Of a stretch of 64,000 bases of DNA, positions 1 to 10,000 are shown piece after piece. How positions within the stretch are numbered: the stretch's first letter is position 1; every line of letters begins with the position of its first letter. The notes beneath the pieces were generated by a model. That model was given only the letters and a program-made list of their open reading frames with translations. It was not told where the DNA came from and ran no database searches. A program made the position numbers and the translations under genes. The stretch comes from Psychrobacter glacincola (lineage in GTDB: Bacteria > Pseudomonadota > Gammaproteobacteria > Pseudomonadales > Moraxellaceae), in the NCBI RefSeq assembly GCF_904846215.1, contig NZ_CAJGZK010000001.1:186001-250000 (forward strand), read 5' to 3'.

Positions 1-27
1 AAGCACCCATTGGGTGCTTTTTTATTG
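1..27 (+). terminator. Rho-independent terminator of a gene left of the window
   Basis: AAGCACCC-ATT-GGGTGCTT forms an 8-bp stem followed directly by a T run on the plus strand. The gene it ends lies outside the window. The hairpin could also stop minus-strand transcription from recD, although no T run follows it in that direction. Confidence 0.8.
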
Positions 28-53
28 CTAATTGCTAAGTGTATTTATTTACG

Positions 54-185
54 TATAGTCATAGAAAAGTAATATCGATACATCACGTGCCGCTGATATC
101 AATTTTTCTTGCTAGCGTAGCTACAGCAAGCAAGAAAAATTGATATCAGCGGCATCGTAGCGATTTTAAGGTGTTTTAACTATAG
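54..185. repeat. Palindromic intergenic repeat, copy A
   Basis: The element begins TATAGTC and ends AACTATAG. It contains a perfect 25-bp stem (89-113 with 129-153) around a short loop. Its outer arm (AAAAGTAATATC.ATACATCA) is shared with copies C and G. Unlike other copies both inner arms carry the CAAGAAAAAT half, so the loop half reading GCCTCTGTC is missing. It sits downstream of recD. Confidence 0.8.
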
Positions 186-214
186 TTTTTGATAATAAGC
201 GCAATCAATACCAA

Positions 215-2440
215 TTAAAACTGTAATGCCAAACCAGTATGGCGCTCAGTCGGTGTCTGGATCGCCTTCTCAAAAGCATGTTTGGTACTATATATAGTCA
301 CTTGGTTTTTAGCGCGGGTCACTGCGGTATAAATAAGCTCTTTGCTTAGCAATCTTGCATGACTATTATCAAAAGTAATCGCCACATGATCAAACTCAGA
401 CCCTTGTGATTTATGAATGGTCATGGCATACGCTGTGGCAATGACTTCTTCATTTAGTAGATTGACAGCGATTCCTTGGGTTTTATTTTCAAAGAATACC
501 TCAAGTCGGCTCCTATCATCACTTGTTTGCAAGCAAAAACCAATATCACCATTAAACAATCCAAGCTCATAGTTATTTTGCAGAACCATAATAGGACGAC
601 CATGAAACCATGTGTTTTGACCTAACGGTAGCTTGAGCTCAGTAATATGCCACTGGGTCAAATAGTTATTAATGTAGTGATCACCCCACTCGCCATTATG
701 ACCAGCAGTCAAAACTCTAAACTGGTTAAATGTCTGCATTAATGAAGTAATTGTACCCTTTACTGATTCTGGCATGGATTTTTCTATCGGATTTTTCAGA
801 AGAATTGTTACTTTTGCCAAGTAGTTTGAGTAGTTTTTTGAGACTTTTGAAATTATTTTATTATTGCTTAGGCTATTTTTTATCTTGTCTTTTGAAAGAG
901 TATTCATTGTTGCTTGAAATATATTTACATATTGAAAATTCAGTGCCTTATCCTGCCTTAGTAATTGCCAAATGGCTTGAGTATCTGCCTCTGCTTTGTT
1001 GATTTGATACGCAAGTTTACCAATACCAGAATCTGCGCTAAATCGGCGGCTTTCGGTTAGCTCCACATGTATAGGCTGCAGCCGCGCAATGCGGCACAAG
1101 TCAGCCAATACTGCCCCTGCATCTACCGCTGCCAACTGGTTCGCATCTCCTAACAATATGAGCCTTGCGCCTGGCTTTACCGCACTTACCAGATAATTTG
1201 CCAATTCAACCCCTAGCATAGAAGCCTCATCAACGATGATAATGTCTTCGCCGAGTGGATTATTGGCATCGTAACGAGGTTTGCCCGTTCGACCAATGCC
1301 TAATAAGCGATGAATCGTTTTGGCTTCTTGCAACTGAATGTCAATATCCGCAGCGTCTATAGCGGCTTGTAAAGACTCCTGCATTCGCTGGGCGGCCTTA
1401 CCCGTCGGTGCTGCTAGCGCTAAACTGGCACTGTCAGTACTAAATCTGACACTTTTATCTCCATCACCCCTACTCTCAACGGCTTGTTGCAGTGCAATAA
1501 CTAACTGAGCCACGGTATAAGTCTTACCTGTGCCTGGGCCACCAGTGATAATGCTAAATGCGCTATTGTTAGCCACGTCAATAGCCCTTATCTGATGCTC
1601 ATGAAGGTTTTCTGGTATTGCTATTGTCAAAGGTTTTATCTGCTGATTTAAAATAGTATTAATTTTCTTTGCTAAGTTAAACTCTGCTTGCCATGCGCGG
1701 TGTAACCAAAAAGTCAGGGATATTTTTGGATTTTTTTCTTTTTCGTTGTTGCTTGCTTGATAGACAATGGGTTGTTTAATTTTGCTTAGGCTATTTTTAT
1801 TTTCACTATTACTAGCCTCTGTATTAGCGTCATCAGCATTGACGTTAGCGAATAAAGCATGGTTATGGATTAACTCAATGAAAGCTGCGAATTCAGTATT
1901 TTTCAGTAACTGATAGAGCGCAGCAACCGTATCAAAACGCTTGACCAGTATCTCTTTTTCATGATTGCTAAGTGCCAGCTGCGCCCATATCTGAGCGCGC
2001 TTACCAAACAAGATATGTAGCAAACCAAATAGTGATGATTCATCTGTAACATCATCCTCTTGTTGCGTATCTATTTGAGCATCAATCAGCGCTAGGATTG
2101 GCGTTGCTAGCATCACTAACAACTGCTGCTGCCAAGCATATAGCGTGACTAATTCGCCATTGATTTGACCTTGCAGTGGCTTTTCATTTTCAGCTACCTC
2201 AATGGTTAATACCGTATGCCCTTCTTCCAGATGCGTCGCCAACATAATGAATAAAGCGCTAAATAAATGGCTGCTTTCTTCTTTATCGACTTGCTTGCTA
2301 TCAGTATTAGCCGTTGCGTCAATTACTTTATAGGCTGAATATGTTTGCTGACGGCGCAGCAAAAAATAATCGCTGATGTTACTGGCCCAGCTTTCCTGTA
2401 AACCAATGGCTGCCCTGCTTTTATTGTTATTATTACTCAT
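215..2440 (-). CDS. recD: RecBCD alpha subunit RecD (exodeoxyribonuclease V)
   Basis: The 741-residue protein is the 5'-3' SF1B helicase subunit of RecBCD, which processes double-strand ends for recombination. The Walker A motif GGPGTGKT is near residues 300-307, the DEAS Walker B box near 405-410, and the C-terminal motif TIHKSQGSEF near 690 is typical of the family. Two Asn/Ser/Lys-rich stretches (about residues 205-235 and 525-560) look like lineage-specific linkers; the DNA there is clearly more AT-rich. It is the last gene of recC-recB-recD, 87 bp behind recB. Confidence 0.95.
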   Translation of the reverse strand: MSNNNNKSRAAIGLQESWASNISDYFLLRRQQTYSAYKVIDATANTDSKQVDKEESSHLFSALFIMLATHLEEGHTVLTIEVAENEKPLQGQINGELVTLYAWQQQLLVMLATPILALIDAQIDTQQEDDVTDESSLFGLLHILFGKRAQIWAQLALSNHEKEILVKRFDTVAALYQLLKNTEFAAFIELIHNHALFANVNADDANTEASNSENKNSLSKIKQPIVYQASNNEKEKNPKISLTFWLHRAWQAEFNLAKKINTILNQQIKPLTIAIPENLHEHQIRAIDVANNSAFSIITGGPGTGKTYTVAQLVIALQQAVESRGDGDKSVRFSTDSASLALAAPTGKAAQRMQESLQAAIDAADIDIQLQEAKTIHRLLGIGRTGKPRYDANNPLGEDIIIVDEASMLGVELANYLVSAVKPGARLILLGDANQLAAVDAGAVLADLCRIARLQPIHVELTESRRFSADSGIGKLAYQINKAEADTQAIWQLLRQDKALNFQYVNIFQATMNTLSKDKIKNSLSNNKIISKVSKNYSNYLAKVTILLKNPIEKSMPESVKGTITSLMQTFNQFRVLTAGHNGEWGDHYINNYLTQWHITELKLPLGQNTWFHGRPIMVLQNNYELGLFNGDIGFCLQTSDDRSRLEVFFENKTQGIAVNLLNEEVIATAYAMTIHKSQGSEFDHVAITFDNSHARLLSKELIYTAVTRAKNQVTIYSTKHAFEKAIQTPTERHTGLALQF

Positions 2441-2527
2441 ATACGCTTGTCTCTATTTTTATTCAGTTAGTCGTTATAGTTAATCGCTATAATAGGCATT
2501 TTTGTTGAACTTGTTATTTAAAACCCA

Positions 2528-5500
2528 CTAATCTGGTTTGCCAAATAACGTATCCAAGGCTTTAATAAAATCGATTGGTATATCCCAAGTGACCAGTCCA
2601 TAGCGATTATTACTGTTTAAGTCGCTGCTGTCAGACTTATCAACACTTTGTGATACACCAGTAGCTGTTTGAGAATCAGGATCATATACTCCCCGTAAAA
2701 ATACATACTCAACCGCACCCAGATACTTGTCTTCATTGCCGGCATAATCACTAATTCTCATGGCAAGAAATCGATGTAACGCCACTTGATAAATCGCTGC
2801 CTGTAGCCAATATCCTGCTTTTGACATCGCCTTTTTGAGTGTATTTTCATCATAATCACTTAGGCTATTTCCCAAATAATTGCTTTTATAGTCGACTACG
2901 TAATACTTGCCAGCATGCTCATACACTAAGTCAATTTCGCCACGCAGATAACGATATAAATGCGTTTTGTTTTGCGGAACGAGCGTGACGTGTTTGTCGG
3001 CCTCATCAGGCAGATACTTTTGAAAAAGCGTATTAATATCTTGCGCTTTAAAGCGCTCTGACAGCCCCATATTAAACTCTAATTCAGCAAATCGCTGACT
3101 TGCATTGATAGAATGTAAAGGCTGGTTTGATGCCAATAATGGCGTATATAACACCTCTTCGATCCAACCAATCAATGCCTCATGCTTGATAGCGTCTATT
3201 GAGTCATGATCGATTAGGCTATTCTCTCCTGTCTTTTTCGCTTGTGATATGCGGATTTGCTGTTCAACGCTGCTATAGACCAAAGGCAACTGATAGCTAC
3301 TAATGGCTCTATCAATGACTTGAGACCACTGTGATTTATTATTAAAATCAATCTTTTCAAATATCTCATGCAAGAACGTACCGGCATTGGCGCCCTTTAT
3401 AAAACTAAAACGGATATCGTCCTCTAACTTGAGGCTTAACTCACTAACTGGTTCAATAGACTCATTACCACTATTGCTATTGCTATTAGATGACGGCTTG
3501 ACCGATACCGAGGCTTCTGTCATGTCGATGTCTATAGCATCATCGATACGCTCATCCACTATAGCCATCGCCTGCGTGGACTCATCAAGCTGACGAGCTA
3601 GAGCAGTGAAACTGGTCTTGGCCCATCCATAAAAGTAATTGGTTTTCATGACCTCTGAAAAAGAAGAGTACTCAATAGTCTCTGTGGCAGGCTTATTAGC
3701 GTTTAACTTAGTAGTGGCAAGCTGATTGTCGTTTACGCTTGCTGCTTTAGCATCATTATTATCATAAAAATCATTGACGTTATGCCCTCTGATCATACCT
3801 ATCGTGCCTTTTAGTCGATCAGGTAACTGATACTCGGCTGGCTGAGGTTTTTGTATATCAAACCAATTAAATACAGGCTTACGCTCCATTTCTTTAGAAT
3901 TATTAGGATCACTTAATACGATATACAGTTGCTCACTGGCTCGAGTAAATGCGACATAAGCTAATCTTTTTCTCTCATCAAGGTTCTCTTCAGTCTCTAA
4001 TTCAGCATAATAATCGCCATTTTGTACTGTCCCTTTGACAGGAGAAAACCTACGTTGATTACTATTAGCTTTATCTACATCAGTTGAATATATGTCTGAG
4101 TCAACACTATATAAATATAGTCCATATTTTTCACGATCTCCTGCCTTGTGACTAGCAGATCCCATACCCAATACATAGACAATGGGAAACTCGAGCCCTT
4201 TTGACTTATGAATAGTCATCAGCTGCACACCAGATTCCGTGGGTAGCGGATATTGCTTAGCCCAATCGCTGTTAGGGGCCGCATCTATATTTTGTCTGAA
4301 CCAAGCCAATAACTCATGCTCGCCCATGCCTAGACCATACTGCGCCAAAACATCCATCACATGACGCAGATCCATGATATGACGATCGCCTTCTGAATGA
4401 GCGGCTAATGCTTGCCAAACGCCTTGTGGCTGCACAGGACTTTTATCGAGCAAATAATGCAATGCCGATAAAATTCCAAAGTGCTGCCAGCGCTGTGTCC
4501 CTTCTTTGAGATAGGAAATAAAGTCTTGATAGCTTTTTTTGTTATCATCAACCGCGTTAACTTCTCTGCTATTTGAACCAGCATGGAACGTACTAGCATG
4601 GAACGTATTAGCATAGTTTTCTGAAAGCCCTGACTCATGGTCAGTCATCATGGATTTGATGTCTTTGATACTCAGGCCATACAGGTGACTGGTCAATACT
4701 CGATTAATCATGTCATGTCGATACGGATAGAGCATGGCACTCAGCAGCGCCGCGACATCTTCTGCCATGATGGTTTCAAAAATACTGACATCACTGGTGG
4801 TCAAGGTTGGCACATTCAGTTTAACCAACTCATCCTCAACCCGTTTTAGATCTTTTTTGGTACGTGCTAGTACGCCGATATCACTGGGCTGAATTGGTTT
4901 ACTGTTTAGTGTCTGACCACTGCTGAGTAAGGTCGCAATATGACGTGCTGTGATTTCATGCTCATCGTACTCAAGCTCTTTATCTTTGTCATAAGGCAAG
5001 TGCAATACGCTTACTGGCTGAGCAGAGAGGACGTCCGTCACCAATGCACTGTTCAGCATGTCTGGCTCATTAAACCAAGACAGCTGATTTTCTTCTTTAT
5101 GTGCTTTAATGTGCTGGTAATAAATACCACTACCTAGCTGTGACAGCTTATTATCATCAGTCGCTGGTGCTGGCATACCAAACCAGCAATTTAGCGCATC
5201 AATCAAACTGGCATTTGAGCGGCGATTAATATCAAGTGTCCAAAGGCTACTTTTATCAAACTGGGCTTTCATATAATTATAGTTAGCGACATCACCGCCA
5301 CGAAAGCCATAAATAGCTTGTTTCGGATCACCAACCAATAATAAAAACTCATGGCTGGCTTTATTGGTTGTTGACTTTTTATCATTGTTCGATTGTTCAC
5401 GTTTATTTTTTGGCAAATAGATACTTTCAATCATAGTGGCTTGCTCGCCATTGATATCTTGCGACTCATCAATGAGAGCAATCGGATAATGATGACGAAT

Positions 5501-7054
5501 ATAACGTGCCAGCTTCTCTCCTTGCCGACCCGTTAACGCTTGGTTCAGGCGCACCATCTGTAGACTAAAAGTTGTCTCACCGCGCTCTTCTAAAATCACT
5601 GGCAGCCTGTCACGCACAGCGAGCACAATATGACGATTTAGATTGGCCAAAACAGTAATGACATAGTCATTAAACTGTTGGATATAACTATATAGCTTAA
5701 GCATCATCTGAACAGATTCAGTACTGATAAACCTCACCCTTCCTTGTTCTTTATCTTCTAAGAATCCAGAATCTTCTGAGTCATCATAAGTTGCCTGAAG
5801 TTGCTTCAAAAAGTTTAATTGCGGTTTGGATAAACTTTGAGAAAAAGAGAGATGCTTACTCTGAATAAGATCTTTAAAATCTTGATAAAAACCTAAATTT
5901 TTAGCGACACTTTTACGATTATTAAATCCTTCTTTTTTTCTAAAGTCCTTATCAAAGTAGGCCTGAATGTCATTAAAATCATAATCACAGAACCGATTTA
6001 AGAATTCTTCGTAATTGTGGATATTGAAGTCACTTACTACAATCTCATCAATCGGCGCGGAAACAAAGTTAAGCGAACGAGTCACAAAATTCTTATGGTC
6101 GCTCACTGCGGTCAGCTTTCCTTGCTGATCCATGAGCGCATACAGTTTAGGCTGCTCGTGATATAACCGGCTTTGAAACTGACGCAGCTCATCATGAATG
6201 ATACTATCAGTCACTTGCTCAATACTACTGTCTTCAATAATCCCCATGCCTTGCTGATGACCCGTCTCACTGCTGTATTCAGTCAACCATTTTTGCGCCA
6301 AGCTATCGAGCGTACCCACAAACAGTTTATCCAATGTAGTCAATACCAGTGCAGTGCGTCGAATGGCTTCGGTCATTGGATAGCTATAGACATGATCCAG
6401 CAAATAACCGATTAAGTGTAGGTTAATAGGATCTTGCATGGAATCTTGTAATCGAGCATATTTGGCCTGATCTACTAGCCAATTCTCACGCGCTTTTTTT
6501 GCCTGTGCACGCTTTTCAGCAGCGGCTTTTTTGTCATGAACTTTGCCATAAACAACGTCTTGATTTAGTTCATCAGCGTCTGTTTGAGCACTCTTATCAG
6601 TGCCCGCCTTATTGTCCTTATCACTTTCAGGCGTCACCTGTAGCACGTCAGGATACAAGCTATCCTTATTAATGGTATCAGCACTCAGGTTATTGACCCA
6701 TTGCAATAATTGATAAAAATCTACCAAACGGTCGTGAATACGCTGACGCATCTCAGCTGCGGCAGCTCGTGTAAAGGTAGTGGCAATAATTTGCTCTGGT
6801 GCACGTCTTGCTTCAATCAGCAAACGCAGCATAATCCCAGTAAGCGTCCACGTTTTGCCAGTACCCGCCGATGCTTCAATCAGATGCTTACCTGTCAGGT
6901 CAACATCGACCGCCGGTATCACGGTCACACTCGCCTTATCTTCCATATCCTCGCTTTTAGTCATGTGAGTAGATGTATCAAGCGAGTCATCGGAGAAATG
7001 CGGCTGCGTAGAAATATCAACGGTATAGCTGGTATCGGTCATAGGGGCATACAC
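2528..7054 (-). CDS. recB: RecBCD beta subunit RecB (helicase-nuclease)
   Basis: The 1508-residue protein is the 3'-5' SF1A helicase plus nuclease of RecBCD. Walker A ASAGTGKT is near residues 61-68, the UvrD-like boxes ALIDESQDI and LLLVGDPKQAIYGFRGG are in the middle, TIHKSKGLEFPIVYV in the second half, and the nuclease signature GEIDLVYE...VVDYKS near residue 1390. The listed start is GTG; an ATG four codons on (7042) is equally plausible and neither has a clear ribosome site. At about 1500 residues it is longer than E. coli RecB (about 1180), owing to charged linkers. A 15-bp tandem duplication lies near 4580-4615. Confidence 0.95.
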   Translation of the reverse strand: MYAPMTDTSYTVDISTQPHFSDDSLDTSTHMTKSEDMEDKASVTVIPAVDVDLTGKHLIEASAGTGKTWTLTGIMLRLLIEARRAPEQIIATTFTRAAAAEMRQRIHDRLVDFYQLLQWVNNLSADTINKDSLYPDVLQVTPESDKDNKAGTDKSAQTDADELNQDVVYGKVHDKKAAAEKRAQAKKARENWLVDQAKYARLQDSMQDPINLHLIGYLLDHVYSYPMTEAIRRTALVLTTLDKLFVGTLDSLAQKWLTEYSSETGHQQGMGIIEDSSIEQVTDSIIHDELRQFQSRLYHEQPKLYALMDQQGKLTAVSDHKNFVTRSLNFVSAPIDEIVVSDFNIHNYEEFLNRFCDYDFNDIQAYFDKDFRKKEGFNNRKSVAKNLGFYQDFKDLIQSKHLSFSQSLSKPQLNFLKQLQATYDDSEDSGFLEDKEQGRVRFISTESVQMMLKLYSYIQQFNDYVITVLANLNRHIVLAVRDRLPVILEERGETTFSLQMVRLNQALTGRQGEKLARYIRHHYPIALIDESQDINGEQATMIESIYLPKNKREQSNNDKKSTTNKASHEFLLLVGDPKQAIYGFRGGDVANYNYMKAQFDKSSLWTLDINRRSNASLIDALNCWFGMPAPATDDNKLSQLGSGIYYQHIKAHKEENQLSWFNEPDMLNSALVTDVLSAQPVSVLHLPYDKDKELEYDEHEITARHIATLLSSGQTLNSKPIQPSDIGVLARTKKDLKRVEDELVKLNVPTLTTSDVSIFETIMAEDVAALLSAMLYPYRHDMINRVLTSHLYGLSIKDIKSMMTDHESGLSENYANTFHASTFHAGSNSREVNAVDDNKKSYQDFISYLKEGTQRWQHFGILSALHYLLDKSPVQPQGVWQALAAHSEGDRHIMDLRHVMDVLAQYGLGMGEHELLAWFRQNIDAAPNSDWAKQYPLPTESGVQLMTIHKSKGLEFPIVYVLGMGSASHKAGDREKYGLYLYSVDSDIYSTDVDKANSNQRRFSPVKGTVQNGDYYAELETEENLDERKRLAYVAFTRASEQLYIVLSDPNNSKEMERKPVFNWFDIQKPQPAEYQLPDRLKGTIGMIRGHNVNDFYDNNDAKAASVNDNQLATTKLNANKPATETIEYSSFSEVMKTNYFYGWAKTSFTALARQLDESTQAMAIVDERIDDAIDIDMTEASVSVKPSSNSNSNSGNESIEPVSELSLKLEDDIRFSFIKGANAGTFLHEIFEKIDFNNKSQWSQVIDRAISSYQLPLVYSSVEQQIRISQAKKTGENSLIDHDSIDAIKHEALIGWIEEVLYTPLLASNQPLHSINASQRFAELEFNMGLSERFKAQDINTLFQKYLPDEADKHVTLVPQNKTHLYRYLRGEIDLVYEHAGKYYVVDYKSNYLGNSLSDYDENTLKKAMSKAGYWLQAAIYQVALHRFLAMRISDYAGNEDKYLGAVEYVFLRGVYDPDSQTATGVSQSVDKSDSSDLNSNNRYGLVTWDIPIDFIKALDTLFGKPD

Positions 7055-7099
7055 TTTTAATTATTATTAACTGAATCAAGAGGATAAAAAAGCCAAGAA

Positions 7100-10000
7100 C
7101 TAAGCATCCAATCCGTCTAGTGCGGCAAACATTGGCCCATATAATGGCACTGCCAAAGTGGCTAACGACGCTGTTAAGGCGTTAAACGCATCCTGATCAC
7201 GTAATACGTATTGCCAAATGGCATGCTGTGAGCAAGTATCGTATACCGTATCTACGTGATAGCTGGGTCTTAACCAATTTGAGAAGTCTGCTCGTTTTGG
7301 CCAGTAGCTGCTGCCCTCACCTTCTTCAGCTTTGAGGCACTGATCAAGATAACTGAGCGCATACTCCGGCAATAACGTAATCGGTACTTGACCTACCAGC
7401 TTGGCAAAAATTGCCCACTTTATCAGCTCAATCAGCGCGTCTTCATAGACGATAGGGCTGAGTTTAAAAGCAATTTTATCTTTATATTTATCTACTTGCG
7501 AGCTGGACTTATTAAAGCGCCAAATGCTCACCCCATCATTTAATACCACTTGCTCGGCAGTGGTGCGTCTGGCCACTTGCCAATATAGATGGGACAACCA
7601 AAACTTGAGTAAATGCTTAGGACTGGCAGAATTGGGCAATATATTCAACCACTGCTTGGGTGATTGTCCAGTGTCAGCCACGCCTGATGCTGCTATTAAC
7701 ACTGGTACTGAGCCTTTTATCTTAATAACCTTAGGCAATAGCGTAAGCAATGAGTCAGCGTTTTTATGAGTGTCTGCCTGATAGCTTGGCGCTTTGTTAA
7801 TACTATTTAGCACCGCTGCTAGTTCTATCTGAACAGGATGCTCGGTAGTCGGCGTTAGTAGCTGTAAAACGCTATCTTCTTCACCGTCATTGGTCATATT
7901 GGTCTGAACAGCATCATCAAAGCCATTGGCGATTAATTGCTCTTTAAATTCGAGACATTGCTGTTGTAGCTTTTGTTTTTGATTGGGTATCGTGGTTTGA
8001 CGGGCAACACCTGCTGGTATGATGTTTTGATACATCAGAATTTGGCTGTCTGGCTCAGCTATTTTGCCCATATTCTTATCGGCGGCATCGGTAGCCATCT
8101 CATGAATCAAGTGCGCTTTAATTTGATAGCTCGTCAGGCTGTCTAGGAATAGTGGCTCTTGATGTGCCATTGCTTGCTCTCCTTGCACCACATGCACTTT
8201 TTGAGTACGCAAAAAGGCTTTGGCAGGATGACGCACTTGATAGGCGAGCCGCCCTTCAACATCTATCTCACCAATGTTAAATACGGTATCAAACACGGTT
8301 TGGCTGAGCGCCTCAGCCACGTCGTTGGCATTACTGGTATCAGTAATACTGTCTAGCGCCAACATATCGACCAATGCAGACAAGGTTTGATTGTCTACTT
8401 GTCCCAGCTGACCCAAGCCTTGACCAAGTACCTGAGCGATTGATTCATATTGTGCGTTTGTGGGTAAATCAACCAGTGGTGAATGCTGACTGAATGTCCG
8501 ATCCTTTAGGGTATTAAACACGGCATGCCAAAGCGGCGCAGGCGGAAATTGTTTTTTCTGAGCCAACTTGGTTTTGCGCATAGCCTTATTTAAGATAACG
8601 TCTAATTCATCGGCAGTATCAATAGGACTATTATCTTGTGTATCGACAGCCATCACGTTCTGATCAGAGAAAACTGGCGTGACAGACTTTTGCACTCTAA
8701 CATAAGCGACATCAGTATCTTCAATTTCTGTTTCAAAAAGACTGTCATGAAAAGGCAATGCGGGATGTTCAGTCACCAGCCATTGCTTAATTAATTTGGG
8801 CAAATAGCGCTTGAGACTCTCGGTGGTTGAATCAATACTATCAGGCAAAGTCTCTAATGCCTCAAGCGAGCTCACCTGCCACTGCACCTCACCTTGTAAA
8901 AACTGTAGCAATTCACTCACTGGGTTGGCTGGCAGATGCTCATGAGTGTCAGTGAGACTTTGACCATTATAAAATATCCAGCAAGCACTGCGTGCGCACA
9001 ACATCGCATCCAAAAATGCGCCATTGTCATCATCTTCACTGACTCTATCACCGCGACGCGATTTAGCGGCTTTTATCAAATCATAGCGATTATCACGATC
9101 ACGCCCAGGAAACTCAGAGATGTCCATATTGAGCATCACCACCAACTCAAAAGGCACGTTTCTTAATGCACCAAATCGACCAAAGGTAATCACACCAGTC
9201 GGCTCAGCACTGACCTGCTGGCTTTCAAGCTCGTCTTCGATACTGTCTAACATAAAGCTTAATTTTAGCGGTAATTGCTCAACCCCCGCCAGTTTTTGTT
9301 CCACTTCAATGTTGTCGCTCGTATCATTAGCATACTGTCTATAATGGCGGTTGGCTCGCAAACTTGATTTAAAGCCGTTCATGGCGTTATAAATAGCGCG
9401 CATCGTACGTGTTTGATCAACATCGCCAAAGTAGCAATGAATCACTTGTGTCTCAATCTGATCCAGCCAATCTTCCGCTTTCATCTTTTGCATGTGATCA
9501 TCGCGTCGTTCTACCAAACCCGTATAAATACGGCAAAGGGCTTCCACAATCATGGCATCATTGAGGCTCACTTGTGGCAGCGGCAAACTCATTTCGGGCA
9601 TTGCAGTAGCAGGCCAATCATCTTGATCTAAAGGATATAGACAATCGCTCAACTTAGCCTCTGGCATGACCAAACCCAAAGTCAATCTGTCTAGCGCTTG
9701 CGCAAAGCTAAAACGGTAGTCATAGTCATTACTATCGAGCGTTTGCTTAAGATGACATTCATCAAACCCACGGATAAAACCTGCCTCTACCAACAAATCA
9801 CAACCACGGCTCATTTGTTCATGAGTCAGTCCAAAACTTTCAAACAAGGGCGGCAGCATTAGCCAGTCCAAGACCTCAGCCGCTTCAAAACGAGCATTAT
9901 GGCTGCCTAATAGCTTATAAAAACCAATAATCGCTTCCCATAACTGACGAATATAAGCATCGACCACCCCAGTCACTTTTGCAGGCAGCGTCAAACCATC